From the IMG/VR virus record IMGVR_UViG_3300001373_000002, positions 1 to 64,000 of that record: 64,000 bases of DNA. One strand, given 5' to 3'. This DNA comes from a virus. Both the position numbers and the translations under genes were made by a program. The notes below the pieces were generated by a model. It made no database searches and was not told where the DNA came from. It saw nothing but the letters and a program-made list of their open reading frames with translations. Shown piece after piece: positions 25,154-35,765 of the stretch (the first letter of the stretch is position 1; each line of letters opens with the position of its first letter).

Positions 25154-26770
25154 AAACACTACATGCCTCCATATCACGAAAGCGATATGCTATGTGCCTA
25201 ACATAGATAACAACTATATAAGTTAAAGCTCTGGGAAGAGTAAGACTTAGGAAAGACTTATAATATTATAATTCCATATAATAAATAAATTAATAAAATA
25301 TGATAAGAGAAGATTACAATAAAGTACTTGAAGAATTTGGACTAATTCCTATAACAAATTGTACTAGCACGTCATGCAAAACTGCGTGCATAAATAAAAA
25401 TGGACTTACCGTAATTGCATGTATTGACAAAGTTAGAAATTCAAACAAAACTCCAAAAGAAATACATGTATGCAATCCATATACTATTGATAACATAAAT
25501 AAGCTTATATTGCGAAACATATCTGATGAATATAAATGCGTATCAGATACGTACACAGACAATAAAACACTTTTAGATATATTACATATTAAATGTGGGA
25601 CTTTATTTAAAATATCTTGGACTAATATTCAAAAAAGAGTAAGCAGAAATGGTTGTGGAGAATTGATATCATGTAATAAGTGTAACACAAAAAGAACAGA
25701 GTCAATGCACGCATTGGTTTTAAAACAAGTAATGTTAAAGGAATTATGTGGTACTGTGGTAGAAGATACATCTTGTATTAACCCTTTGACTGGGAAATGC
25801 CTTCCTACGGATATAGTTAATCATAATTTAAAAATATCAATAGAAATACAAAGCTGGTTTCATGAAAGACCAGAGCAAAAGATAAAAGATGTTATAAAGA
25901 AAGATTATTGGATAAATAACGGATACGAGTTTATAGAGATAGACCATAGAGATGTATCGATAATTGATATGATTAATATATTCATTCCTCATGTAGATAG
26001 TATACCACATTATATAGACACTAACTATTCCAATAAAGTAGATCTGAATGCTGTAAAAAAACTTCTAGACAAAGGCACTAAAATAAAAGATATAGCTAAC
26101 AGATTAGGTGTTAAAATACATAGAATTTACGACTGTATATATATTAATAGTTTAAGTTATCCAGACGATTATGTTAAAATGGGAGAAATCGGTGTCGTGC
26201 AACTAAACTTAAATGGAGAGTATATTAATAGATTTGATTCTATTAAAGATGCCAGTAGGTATAATAATATTAAGTACCACAATATATCTCATGCTATGAA
26301 TAAAAAAAGAGTGTATTCATCTGGATACTTATGGGTAAAAGAATGTGAATACGATAAAAATTTTAGTGATTATTATGTTAAGAATATAAACTATGATGTA
26401 AATGTGCATAAATACAGTTTAAAAAATGAATATATATGTTCGTACGATAGTATATTGGAAGCAGAAGTTGACACTGGAATAAAAAAGAATATGATATATG
26501 CAGTAGCGTTTAAGAATAAAAGAAAAACTACAGGAGGATTTATATGGAAGAATACTCTTGTATAATATTATAAGAATCCTCAGAGACTGCGGGATGTATA
26601 TGGTAACATATATATTGAAGTTGTTTTCCCTGTCGCAAGACGAGAATAATATACAGTCCGAACCTCATGCAATAATCCGATATAAAAAAGAAACATGAGA
26701 ATAAGCCAGAAATGACTTATCGCCATACTTAGTATGGTCAGTAGCCAGTCATGGCGAAAGTAACAGAATG
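25154..26770 (+). ncRNA. Group I self-splicing intron 2 in the tape measure gene
   Basis: A 1,617-base intron. Exon 2 ends in GAGGT, which pairs with GCCTC (25165-25169), the same P1 as in intron 1, and both introns begin AAAC. AATATACAGTCCGAACCT (26647-26664) matches the conserved P7/S segment, with GACTG at 26585-26589 as its likely partner. Towards the 3' end an ATAAG...CTTAT hairpin like that in intron 1 and a CGCCAT...ATGGCG hairpin precede GTAACAGAATG; the terminal G is 26770. Joining gives RLRG-MKGELDKLGE, the expected tape measure sequence. Confidence 0.88.
25300..26565 (+). CDS. Intron-encoded homing endonuclease with NUMOD1 repeats
   Basis: A 421-residue protein in intron 2. The nuclease core around residues 175-235 (ISIEIQSWFHERPEQKIKD, KKDYWINNGYEFIEIDHRDVS) carries the acidic and HD residues of the EDxHD group. 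A helix-turn-helix follows (VDLNAVKKLLDKGTKIKDIANRLGV), and the end has two NUMOD1-type modules (FDSIKDASRYNNIKYHNISHAM and YDSILEAEVDTGIKKNMIY) with GYLWVKE and GFIWKN closings. It differs in layout from the endonuclease of intron 1. No clear ribosome site precedes ATG 25300, so translation may be weak or limited to unspliced RNA. Confidence 0.8.
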   Translation: MIREDYNKVLEEFGLIPITNCTSTSCKTACINKNGLTVIACIDKVRNSNKTPKEIHVCNPYTIDNINKLILRNISDEYKCVSDTYTDNKTLLDILHIKCGTLFKISWTNIQKRVSRNGCGELISCNKCNTKRTESMHALVLKQVMLKELCGTVVEDTSCINPLTGKCLPTDIVNHNLKISIEIQSWFHERPEQKIKDVIKKDYWINNGYEFIEIDHRDVSIIDMINIFIPHVDSIPHYIDTNYSNKVDLNAVKKLLDKGTKIKDIANRLGVKIHRIYDCIYINSLSYPDDYVKMGEIGVVQLNLNGEYINRFDSIKDASRYNNIKYHNISHAMNKKRVYSSGYLWVKECEYDKNFSDYYVKNINYDVNVHKYSLKNEYICSYDSILEAEVDTGIKKNMIYAVAFKNKRKTTGGFIWKNTLV

Positions 26771-29700
26771 ATGAAAGGCGAACTAGATAAATTAGGCGAA
26801 GAATCTGCTGGAGTAGAGTCGATTAGTAAAATGCAGACTCAAATACTAAACCTTACCAAAGGACAAGTAAATATTTTTAAAGATAACGGAGATTTTAAAG
26901 ACACTTACACTATAATGGAGGGTATATCAAAGGTATTCTCAGATTTAAGCCAAACAAACCAAGCAGAGTTATTAGAAACTGTATCTGGAAAACAAAGAGC
27001 AAATCAGATAGCAGCCATAATACAATCTTTTCAATCTGGTCAAGCACAAAAGGCGTATCAAGCATCGTTAAATTCGACTGGTTCGGCTATGAAAGAAAAC
27101 GAAGAGAGAGCCAAAGGTTTAGAATATAAAATGGCTCAATTAAAAGCTACCATAGAAAAACTGTCTTCTGTTGTGATAGATTCTGATTTCTTAAAAACTC
27201 TTATGGATTCTGGAATAGGAGCTTTAGATGTAATTACTAAATTAATTGATAAATTTGGACTTATGAATATCGCTCTAGTGACATTAACATCAGTACTTAG
27301 CGCTAAAGGAATTGGGGTTGCTCAATTATTTAGTGGATTAAGTGGTGGAACTAAAATCGGCTCTGGTATGTTCGAAGATATTAACAAATCTATCAAAGAA
27401 TATAATAATAGCTTATCAAAATCAATAGATATACAGAATAAAAGCATAGACTCGATATCGATAGAAAACGAATCTCTTGGAAACTACCTAAGAACTAAGA
27501 ATGGTGCAACTGCTAGTACTGGTGAATATGTAAAAGGTATGGCAAAAGCTAGAATAGCTACAATAAAAATGGCGGCGGCTACAATGGCTATGAATGTTGC
27601 GATGACTGTGGCTGTGTCTGCGATAATTGGATTGGCAGTGTCTGAATTTCAAAAACTTACAACAGCGACTACAGAATCTCTTGACAAGTTCACCGAAATG
27701 ACTGATAAGCGTAAAGAAGAATCTGCTAGTTTAGACAAACAGATATCAAAATATAAAGAACTTAGATCTATAATCGAGAGCAATGCATCTACAACTGAAC
27801 AAGTCAATACTGCCAAAAGTCAATTGTTGGAAATACAAGACAACTTATTAAGCAGTTATTATGACGAAGCAGATGGTATTGATTTAGTTAATGGCAAAAT
27901 GGACGATCAAATAGCTAAGATGAAAAAGATATCGGTAGAAGCTTCAAGAAAATATACTATATCTAATTTTGATAGTTATGAAAAGTCAAGAAAGTATTTG
28001 GAAGAAAACAAATGGTATAGTGCAATTCCTGCATTTTCAAAAACTGGAATAAAGAAAGATGCTGCCGACATAGGCGAAGACTTCTTTAAAAAGCAAGGAT
28101 TTACAACTGAAAAATATACTGCTTGGGATAAGAGTAACCAAAGTTTAAAAAATCCTATGGGAACAGCAGAGATGTTGAAAGTGTACCTTCCAGCTTCGAC
28201 TAGAGAAGAGGCTATAAAGAAGTTTAACAACTTGTTCGACGCATTAAACAAAGAGTTCGGAAGTAATAATCCTAAGATAGCATCGCTTAAAAGTGCCATA
28301 TCTAAACAGTTGGAAGATTATGGTCTTGACGAAGAGGCTATAGGAAAACAAAGAGCTAATATTGAAGAATATCTTAAGAATGTAGTAATATCTGATGATA
28401 GGCTCAGACCTATATACCAAAAGGCTCTTGACGCAAAAGATGCTTACGATACTGCTGTTAAAGCTGGTGACGCAGAAGCTATAAAATCAGCTCAGAATAA
28501 TATAAAGGCTGTTAAAGAAGACGCTAAGATAGCAGAAGGTATTATAGAAGGATCTGGAAAAATATTTTCTAATTTATTTAGTGGCTTAGACTTATCAACT
28601 AAAGTTTTAGAAGAATTTAATGTAGTAGCAAAAGATACGTCGTTTAATATGTCAGAAGACGATGTTAAGCTATTAGAGACTTATAATACCAAGCTTAAAG
28701 ATATTTATGACAAAATGCAATCAATGGACAAACTTAGTCAGTCTGATGCATTAGCTATAATAACACAATATAGTGACTTTGATTGGAACTCTGTAGGAGC
28801 TATTAACAAAGACGGATCTATAAACGTCGAAAATATGGCTACTGGAATGAGTAAATTATACAATTCCACTCTTAAGTTGGCACAAGAAGCATTTCCTAAT
28901 TTATCAAGTGCTATGAACATATTTAAAAGCGAGGCTTCAAATCAAGACTCTATAATAAAATCTTCACTTGACGACATAAAAGAACTTGAAGACGTAAGTA
29001 AGAAATTGGCATCAAAGCAATCATTATCTGGTGAAGAAATGGCTGCACTCATAAGCAAATATCCGACACTTAATAGTCTTATAAAGAAAACATCAAAAGG
29101 TTATTCATTGGAAGAAGATGCTTTAAACGAACTTATACGTGCTAGAGGTTCTGAGGGCAATACTGCTATCGCTTCAAGAGTTAAGGCTTCTAAGGCTATA
29201 ATACTTACTGCCAAAGCCAATATAGATGCTATAAATAAAGAATTGAAAGCTATTCATAATGCTACTGTGGGATTATGGAAATATGCCGAAACTGCTTACT
29301 CTGTATTTGCAATGTTAAATAATGGTAAATTCGTAGATTGGGATACTCTAGTTGATAGAATTGGTAAGAGAATGATAGATACTAACCAAAAAGAAATATC
29401 TAAACAAAACAAAGAGTTAGATAAATTATATGGCGAAATGTCTGATATTGCTACATCTACCGATAAAACTAAAAAAGACAAGACTAAGAACACAGCTACG
29501 CTATTTGATTGGATTGCTAAAAAGCTTGATATAATGGCTAAGGCTACAGAAAATGCTAAGAATAAAATCGAAGATTTCTATAGTTTAGTTAATAAGAATA
29601 AAGCTACAAAAGATGCCATATCTAGTATACGAAAAGAGATTGACGCAAATAAAAGAGCTATAACAGAATATGGTAAATTGGCTGGAAAGGTCAGTCTTAG

Positions 29701-31597
29701 CAAAGGATGGAAAGATAAAGTAAAAAATGGCGGATATTCTATTTCTAGTGTAAGTGACGAAAATACTATAAAGAAAATTCAAGAATATCAAGAATATTAT
29801 GACAAGATAAATCAATCAAAAGAAAAGATATCGCAATTAAAGAAAGAAGAGTTAGAACTTTATAGACAAAGACTTGAAAATATAAAGACATTCTACAATC
29901 TTCAAAAGTCATATCGTTCGGCTAGCACAGATACTATTCAGTCGAGAATAGATTCAAGGTCTAATTTGGGAGCGTCTACTACTTCGGCTAGCTACAAGAA
30001 AGACTTAGAGAATCTAAGAAATTCACAACAAAAAGAGTTAAAGATTATAAAAGAAGAGCGTACTAAGTATAAAAAGGATTTGGACGTACTATATAAATCT
30101 GGAAATATTAGCGGAACTGCTTATGTAGAAGGATTGACATATGTAAAAGAATTAGATTCTGCTATAATAAACATGAACTCTTCGATTGCTGATACGCAAA
30201 ACTCAATAGATAACATTAATTATAATAAGCTAATAATTGCTAACGATTCTCTTGACAATAGTATAAACAAGCTTAATAATAGTTTAGACGTGAAACTTAA
30301 AAAGGGAATGAAACTTAGTACATCTGATTATACTAGCATAATATCTCAATATGAAAAAGTAGGAAGCAATATAAAGTCTCAGATTTCCGAAGCTAAAAGG
30401 TTGCAATCTAAAGAAAATGTAAATTCAGATATATGGTTAAAGTATGCAAGTGATATATCTTCGCTAGAGAATGAACTTACCGATGTTCAGATATCCATAA
30501 TTGATACAAAGACAGCGATGTTTGAATCATTAATATGGCAACCGATAGAACGTGCTAATCAAAGTGCTGAAACGTTAAGAGGTAATCTGTCCTCTTTGGC
30601 TAATCTTATAGACGATTCTGATATGTTTGATAAGAGTGGCAATATAACAGCTTTGGGTGTAGCTAAACAATCATTGTTACAACAAGAATTTGATAACTCT
30701 AAGAAGTCTGTTAATGAATATGTTAAAGAAATAGATAAGTTAAATACTGCATATAAAGGTGGCAAGACTGGACTTACTAAAGATCAATATACTGAAAAGT
30801 TGCAATCTTTAAGAAGTGGATTATTGTCTACTGCATCTGAAACCAAGTCTTTATATGAACAACTTAATAAACTTGAAAAAGATAGAAGTACAAAAGAGAT
30901 AGAAAGCTTAAAAGAGTCTATTGCTTTACGTGAAAAGGCTTTGCAGAAAAAGAAAGATTATTATGACTACGACAAACAGATTTCAGAAAAGACAAAAGAT
31001 ATAAGGTCGTTGCAATCACAAATAATTTCTCTTGAAGGCGTTACTACGGCAGAAGGTAAAGCTAGAAGGGCTAGACTTAGATCTGAATCAGAAAGGTTAG
31101 GATCTGAACTTAAGGATATAGTAAAAGATCATCAAATACAAGTTATAACTGATGGATTTAATAATCTTAGCGAAACATTAGATACTCAACTAGAAGAACT
31201 TAATAATTCATCGTCTATATCAGCAGAAATGCTTATGCAAATAAAAGATTCTATACTTGGCGGAACTGGCAATTCTTTAGATATTAGTAGGAATAGCTTT
31301 CAACAAGTGGGCGATATAATAAATGACAGTTCTATGTCAAAACGAGATAAGACTTCTCAATTAAAAGGTATAAAGGGGACTTTTAGAAATTCACTTCCGT
31401 CTTCTTTAAGCAATTCAATAGACTCGTCTAAATTATCAAGTTCTGGAGCTTTGCAGAATATAAATATAGATAATAGTATTACTGTTCAAGGAAGTATGGA
31501 TAGTGCAACAATGTCACAACTCAAAGGTCTTAAAGGACAAATAGTGAATGATACAATTAAAGAAATTAAGAGAAATTTAGAAAGAGCTGGTTATTAA
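26771..31597 (+). CDS. Tape measure protein, exon 3
   Basis: Encodes residues 408-2015. It begins MKGELDKLGEESAGVES, the standard continuation of the tape measure core, followed by a hydrophobic region (residues about 650-700, MAMNVAMTVAVSAIIGLAVSEF) that may cross the host membrane, and about 1,300 residues of Lys/Ser/Asp-rich coiled coil with a KDYYDYDKQI-type repeat near 1,830. With the common ratio of about 0.15 nm per residue, 2,015 residues predict a tail of roughly 300 nm. The end is followed by a strong hairpin (31605-31634) and Dit. Confidence 0.92.
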   Translation: MKGELDKLGEESAGVESISKMQTQILNLTKGQVNIFKDNGDFKDTYTIMEGISKVFSDLSQTNQAELLETVSGKQRANQIAAIIQSFQSGQAQKAYQASLNSTGSAMKENEERAKGLEYKMAQLKATIEKLSSVVIDSDFLKTLMDSGIGALDVITKLIDKFGLMNIALVTLTSVLSAKGIGVAQLFSGLSGGTKIGSGMFEDINKSIKEYNNSLSKSIDIQNKSIDSISIENESLGNYLRTKNGATASTGEYVKGMAKARIATIKMAAATMAMNVAMTVAVSAIIGLAVSEFQKLTTATTESLDKFTEMTDKRKEESASLDKQISKYKELRSIIESNASTTEQVNTAKSQLLEIQDNLLSSYYDEADGIDLVNGKMDDQIAKMKKISVEASRKYTISNFDSYEKSRKYLEENKWYSAIPAFSKTGIKKDAADIGEDFFKKQGFTTEKYTAWDKSNQSLKNPMGTAEMLKVYLPASTREEAIKKFNNLFDALNKEFGSNNPKIASLKSAISKQLEDYGLDEEAIGKQRANIEEYLKNVVISDDRLRPIYQKALDAKDAYDTAVKAGDAEAIKSAQNNIKAVKEDAKIAEGIIEGSGKIFSNLFSGLDLSTKVLEEFNVVAKDTSFNMSEDDVKLLETYNTKLKDIYDKMQSMDKLSQSDALAIITQYSDFDWNSVGAINKDGSINVENMATGMSKLYNSTLKLAQEAFPNLSSAMNIFKSEASNQDSIIKSSLDDIKELEDVSKKLASKQSLSGEEMAALISKYPTLNSLIKKTSKGYSLEEDALNELIRARGSEGNTAIASRVKASKAIILTAKANIDAINKELKAIHNATVGLWKYAETAYSVFAMLNNGKFVDWDTLVDRIGKRMIDTNQKEISKQNKELDKLYGEMSDIATSTDKTKKDKTKNTATLFDWIAKKLDIMAKATENAKNKIEDFYSLVNKNKATKDAISSIRKEIDANKRAITEYGKLAGKVSLSKGWKDKVKNGGYSISSVSDENTIKKIQEYQEYYDKINQSKEKISQLKKEELELYRQRLENIKTFYNLQKSYRSASTDTIQSRIDSRSNLGASTTSASYKKDLENLRNSQQKELKIIKEERTKYKKDLDVLYKSGNISGTAYVEGLTYVKELDSAIINMNSSIADTQNSIDNINYNKLIIANDSLDNSINKLNNSLDVKLKKGMKLSTSDYTSIISQYEKVGSNIKSQISEAKRLQSKENVNSDIWLKYASDISSLENELTDVQISIIDTKTAMFESLIWQPIERANQSAETLRGNLSSLANLIDDSDMFDKSGNITALGVAKQSLLQQEFDNSKKSVNEYVKEIDKLNTAYKGGKTGLTKDQYTEKLQSLRSGLLSTASETKSLYEQLNKLEKDRSTKEIESLKESIALREKALQKKKDYYDYDKQISEKTKDIRSLQSQIISLEGVTTAEGKARRARLRSESERLGSELKDIVKDHQIQVITDGFNNLSETLDTQLEELNNSSSISAEMLMQIKDSILGGTGNSLDISRNSFQQVGDIINDSSMSKRDKTSQLKGIKGTFRNSLPSSLSNSIDSSKLSSSGALQNINIDNSITVQGSMDSATMSQLKGLKGQIVNDTIKEIKRNLERAGY

Positions 31598-31604
31598 TTA
31601 TTTT

Positions 31605-31634
31605 GGTACGTGTAGTAATATTATTATGCGTACC
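31605..31634 (+). other. Strong hairpin between tape measure and Dit genes
   Basis: GGTACG (31605-31610) pairs with CGTACC (31629-31634), and the pairing continues with G-U tolerance to a 13-bp stem around an ATAT loop. AATTTATT follows, not a uridine run. It may be an attenuator or RNA-stability element, as for the other late intergenic hairpins. Confidence 0.55.
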
Positions 31635-31659
31635 AATTTATTAGAAAGGGGGATTTATT

Positions 31660-32469
31660 TTGGTAACTTTTACTTATAATAGCGTAAGTTTATCTTCTAT
31701 GTTAACTGATAGTATGACAGTCTGTAGGCTCGATGCGTCACAAGATTATCCAAGTTTTCTAGGAAGAGAAATTATCAAAGGAGAGGTTAGAGCAAGCAGA
31801 CCAGTTGCTAACTTTTACGGAACAAAAAATGCAAATGTAATCGAATTTTCTTTTACAATTGTAAAGTCTAATAAGACAGCGTTTAGCGCAACAGATATAA
31901 GAACTTTAAACAGACAATTAACATCTACGAAATATCCAAGATTTATGGTGTGGACTGACACTCCAAATACAATAACGTATCGTGGATTAATAGATACAGA
32001 ATCATACTTGGTGCTTGGAAAGAATGTGTATGGAATAACTTACAAGTTTACATCAAATTCTCCATATGTATGGTCTGATATAACTACGTCAACTACAATA
32101 GTAACGACTACTAGTAACGTGTCTATAAGCTATCCTACTGACGAAATGTATAATTATGGATATCCGTCAATAACATTAAATAATTCTAGCGTAACTGCTA
32201 AAACATATACGATAACAAATACAACAGACAATAACAGAAGTATGACAATAACCGTTCCTCCTAGCACTACATATTATATAGATACCGAATATAATCGAGT
32301 TTTAGATGATTATGGTTCTATATCGTTCGAGGATTTAGGATGGGAAAATTTGACAAATCTACAATGGATAAGATTGGTATATGGGGCTAACGCATTTGTA
32401 TTGACTGGAGCTGGAACTATAACATTTTCTTTTAGATATCCAATGAAAGATATAGGGGTGATTATTTAA
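31660..32469 (+). CDS. Distal tail protein (Dit)
   Basis: Start is TTG at 31660 behind AAAGGGGG. The 269-residue product has the two-domain plan of siphovirus Dit proteins: an N-terminal ring domain with RASRPVANFYG and NVIEFSFTIVKSNKT, and a C-terminal galectin-like beta domain (SPYVWSDITTSTT, NYGYPSITLNNSS, ITVPPSTTYYIDTEYNRVL). Dit forms the hexameric hub at the tail tip that carries Tal and the adhesion devices. It lies between tape measure and Tal, the usual order, and its last base is the first base of the Tal start codon. Confidence 0.85.
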   Translation: MVTFTYNSVSLSSMLTDSMTVCRLDASQDYPSFLGREIIKGEVRASRPVANFYGTKNANVIEFSFTIVKSNKTAFSATDIRTLNRQLTSTKYPRFMVWTDTPNTITYRGLIDTESYLVLGKNVYGITYKFTSNSPYVWSDITTSTTIVTTTSNVSISYPTDEMYNYGYPSITLNNSSVTAKTYTITNTTDNNRSMTITVPPSTTYYIDTEYNRVLDDYGSISFEDLGWENLTNLQWIRLVYGANAFVLTGAGTITFSFRYPMKDIGVII

Positions 32470-35400
32470 TGGCTATTTATAACTTTTTGGAAGGATTATT
32501 AATAAAGAAAAATGGAGCGTTCGGAAGGCTTAGACTTAGTCAAGAAGAAATACTATTATCCAAGAATACATATCTATTAACTCCTAGTAAAATATATCTG
32601 TGTAAACCCAATAGAAAGCCTATATGCGTCTTAAATGGAGTTGATATAAATAGTGTACAAACAAGCGTTAGACTACAAGATATATGCAAACTATCGTTTT
32701 CTGTTGATAAATATATAACAATAGGTGATTCTGAAATTGTAAGTGATGGATATGATATACTTCATGCTTATATGGAAGTTTATGTTGAGAATATTGGATA
32801 TTTTAAAATACAAGAGCCGTCAATAATGATAGAAGATGGAAGAGAATATAAAACTGTAAGCGGAGAGTCTGTAGATAAAGAGCTTATAGACAAAGATTTG
32901 ATTGGGCTATCTATAAATATGGGAACAGAAGATTCGCTAGAAATGTTAGTTGATGGCAACGTTAGTAATGCTGGATTTAGAATAGAGCCTATTACATTTT
33001 ATAATGAATTCAGACCAGAGTTGTCGCTTCTTGATATAGTAATGGAAAAGATTTCTGGATGGAGTATAGCGTTCGTAGACGAAAGTTTAAAGAATAGAGT
33101 ATTTAATTTTGAAATAGATTCTAAAAATATATATGCATTTTTAACACAAGATGTTTCTGGTTCTGCTGAATGTATATTCTTCTTTAACACAATAGACAAA
33201 ACTATAAGTGTTTATGCCAAAGAAAATATAGGCGAAGATACTGGAATATTTATATCACAAGAAAACCTAATGAATACTGTTGACATAAATTGCGACTCTG
33301 ATAGCATATATACGAGACTTAATGTTAGAGGAGAAGGCGAATTAAATTTATCAGCTGTTAACTTTGGTGACTTAAGGATATTTAATAGAGATTATTTTAT
33401 GACTACAGACTATGTGTCTCAAGATATAATAGATAAGCATACTTATTGGAAAAATTACAGAGAACTACAAAGATCATTGTATATACAAAAATTCAAAGAT
33501 TATACTACACAATCTGAAATAGTGGACGAAATAACATATCGTGTACCCAATGATGGATGTAATACTTACCAGTGGAATCAGTTAACTCAACTTGAACTAA
33601 ATGCTAATCTAGTATATTACCAAGCCGAACTTACTACAATGCAAATATCAGTAGACACTACGCCACAATATACCACAGATGGTAATTATATAGCATGGAC
33701 TCTTAATGGAAGCATAAATCATCAAGCATATATGAATTTATTGTTATCTCAAAACAAAGGATATTACACATATTACGAAATACTTAATTATATAATGCCA
33801 AATATAGAATTAGCGATTGGTAATTATGGTTTATCAGAAGAAAACAAAACGCCTTATGTGGAAGATTGGGATACTAACTTTGACTTATATGGAACTGTGG
33901 AATTATCGACAAAAAGGGAAGCTTACAAAGAACAACTAATGATACTTTCAAATGTGGTAATCTTAGATGTGAATAGATCTCCCATATATTTCGCATCATT
34001 AACGGCTTCACAGAAATCACAAAATGGTATTAACGAGTCTACGTATGACAACTATTGCAACACTTACGCTAGTACAAAATTGAATCTTGACAATTGTGAG
34101 ATATCGCTAGAAGAAAGACAAATAGAACTTAATGATGCTACGGATTTGATGAATACATATATATCTGATTTAGAGAATATGCGAAATGACGTTGATATTT
34201 CTAATGTACAATTTGGATTTACTACTGACGAATTAAACACAATTAATATTTTAAATATAGATACAGATTACGCAAATGATAATATATTGGTAACAGAAAC
34301 TAATACGAGTATTGAAGCTATAGATGTCGCAAATGATTTATATCTTGACGCTACTGAAAAGTTAATATCACTATCTCAGCCACAATATAATTTTTCTACC
34401 ACAATAGATAATTTATACAACATGATAGAATTTTATGATTGGAAAATAGATTTCAAAGTTGGTAATTTTATAAGAGTAGCTATAAGAGATGGTTATGTAG
34501 TAAAGTTTAGGCTTTCAGACATTACATTTAATCCTTGTGATGCAGAAAGCGAATTATCGGTAACATATACAAATATGGTAAGATCTAAAAATGGGCTTAA
34601 TGATTTTACGACTTTATTTGATTCTACAATATCAGCACAGAAAAACAGTATATCTTATGCGTCAACTAAAGCTACTGGACAAATAGAATTGACTGCTGAA
34701 TTGCTACAGAAAATATCAAATTCAAGTCAGATATCAAGCAAGATTTCTAATAGTCAAAGCGCCACATCTACAGATACAGAGCTCAAAACTAGCACAGTTG
34801 TAGGCGACGTTATTGGAGCTAGAAAAGTGGACGCTGAAATAATGACTGTTACAAAAGCCAATGTTAATGAATTATTTTCTGGAGACATAACATTTACTGG
34901 AACTATAACTGGTGGATCTTATGATGGCGGAGTTGACAATGGAGTTATAAAAAGTTTGAATTATGTTCCTAATACAAGCGGAACTAGATTGGACTTGGTT
35001 AATGGAAGTTTCGAAACTAGTAGTGCATTACTTCGTGGAGATATTTATGCTGACAATGGATACATTGGTGGAGTAGATGGATTTACAATAGATACTAACG
35101 CAATCAGAAATGGGAAAACGACGTTCGCTGACTACGTAAATCAAGGTGTGTATATTTCTACTTCTGGAATTAGTATAGGTGATGCATTGGGTGGATGGAT
35201 AGGAATAGATATAGACGGAACTATGGAGTTAAGAAGATATAATGAACTAGGTGTGTTACTTTCTTCTAATCGAGTAGAACCAGATTTAATAAATATCTAT
35301 ACAGATGATACATATTTTACAACCATATCAGATGGGTTAGTTTTATGTAGCGGAGATATTTTGGCTAATTACAATCCTACTACTACAAATGGTATATCAT

Positions 35401-35765
35401 TAGCTACGATAGGTTACGATTCTGGGTGGATTGCTCCTACGATATTAGCATCATTTCAGAATTCCGATGTGGCAATATCTTACAGAAAACTAGGCAAACA
35501 TATTGAATTAAGAGGATCATTTTCGTTAATCAGTGGGACATTATCTGGTTCGAGAACAATATTTACACTTCCAGATGGATATAGACCGACTACAACTAGA
35601 AGATATGTAGCAAGAACAAGTACGCCAACGACAATGTTAGCAATAACAGTCAACACAACTGGCGTGGTAACTATACAAGCACAATCAGTTACAACAACTC
35701 CTACGTACATTAATTTTACGACAGGTGTAGTGTATTATTTAGATCAAGTATCGTTTTTGATTTAA
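32469..35765 (+). CDS. Tail-associated lysin/tail fibre hub protein (Tal)
   Basis: A 1,098-residue protein. The N-terminal 370 residues have the gp27-like hub plan of prophage endopeptidase tail proteins (SVRLQDICKLSFSVDKYI, AYMEVYVENIGYFKIQEPS, GRVFNF-type strands, SIYTRLNVRGEGEL). A long helical and coiled-coil region follows (QIELNDATDLMNTYISDLENMRND), a conserved IEFYDWKIDFKVGNFIRVA strand pair, and a C-terminal beta-rich part with DGGVDNGVIKS and repeated TTTPTYINFTTG-like strands. I see no clear peptidase motif. It forms the cap of the tail tip below Dit. Confidence 0.8.
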   Translation: MAIYNFLEGLLIKKNGAFGRLRLSQEEILLSKNTYLLTPSKIYLCKPNRKPICVLNGVDINSVQTSVRLQDICKLSFSVDKYITIGDSEIVSDGYDILHAYMEVYVENIGYFKIQEPSIMIEDGREYKTVSGESVDKELIDKDLIGLSINMGTEDSLEMLVDGNVSNAGFRIEPITFYNEFRPELSLLDIVMEKISGWSIAFVDESLKNRVFNFEIDSKNIYAFLTQDVSGSAECIFFFNTIDKTISVYAKENIGEDTGIFISQENLMNTVDINCDSDSIYTRLNVRGEGELNLSAVNFGDLRIFNRDYFMTTDYVSQDIIDKHTYWKNYRELQRSLYIQKFKDYTTQSEIVDEITYRVPNDGCNTYQWNQLTQLELNANLVYYQAELTTMQISVDTTPQYTTDGNYIAWTLNGSINHQAYMNLLLSQNKGYYTYYEILNYIMPNIELAIGNYGLSEENKTPYVEDWDTNFDLYGTVELSTKREAYKEQLMILSNVVILDVNRSPIYFASLTASQKSQNGINESTYDNYCNTYASTKLNLDNCEISLEERQIELNDATDLMNTYISDLENMRNDVDISNVQFGFTTDELNTINILNIDTDYANDNILVTETNTSIEAIDVANDLYLDATEKLISLSQPQYNFSTTIDNLYNMIEFYDWKIDFKVGNFIRVAIRDGYVVKFRLSDITFNPCDAESELSVTYTNMVRSKNGLNDFTTLFDSTISAQKNSISYASTKATGQIELTAELLQKISNSSQISSKISNSQSATSTDTELKTSTVVGDVIGARKVDAEIMTVTKANVNELFSGDITFTGTITGGSYDGGVDNGVIKSLNYVPNTSGTRLDLVNGSFETSSALLRGDIYADNGYIGGVDGFTIDTNAIRNGKTTFADYVNQGVYISTSGISIGDALGGWIGIDIDGTMELRRYNELGVLLSSNRVEPDLINIYTDDTYFTTISDGLVLCSGDILANYNPTTTNGISLATIGYDSGWIAPTILASFQNSDVAISYRKLGKHIELRGSFSLISGTLSGSRTIFTLPDGYRPTTTRRYVARTSTPTTMLAITVNTTGVVTIQAQSVTTTPTYINFTTGVVYYLDQVSFLI

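Noticed and set aside
24932-25201. A separate 89-residue gene between the two endonuclease genes
   Set aside because: Its middle is the conserved tape measure core and both ends run into intron sequence; splice junctions explain it as exon 2.
22445-31597. Tape measure gene broken by insertions (pseudogene)
   Set aside because: Both interruptions have group I pairing elements and their removal restores the frame and conserved motifs exactly.
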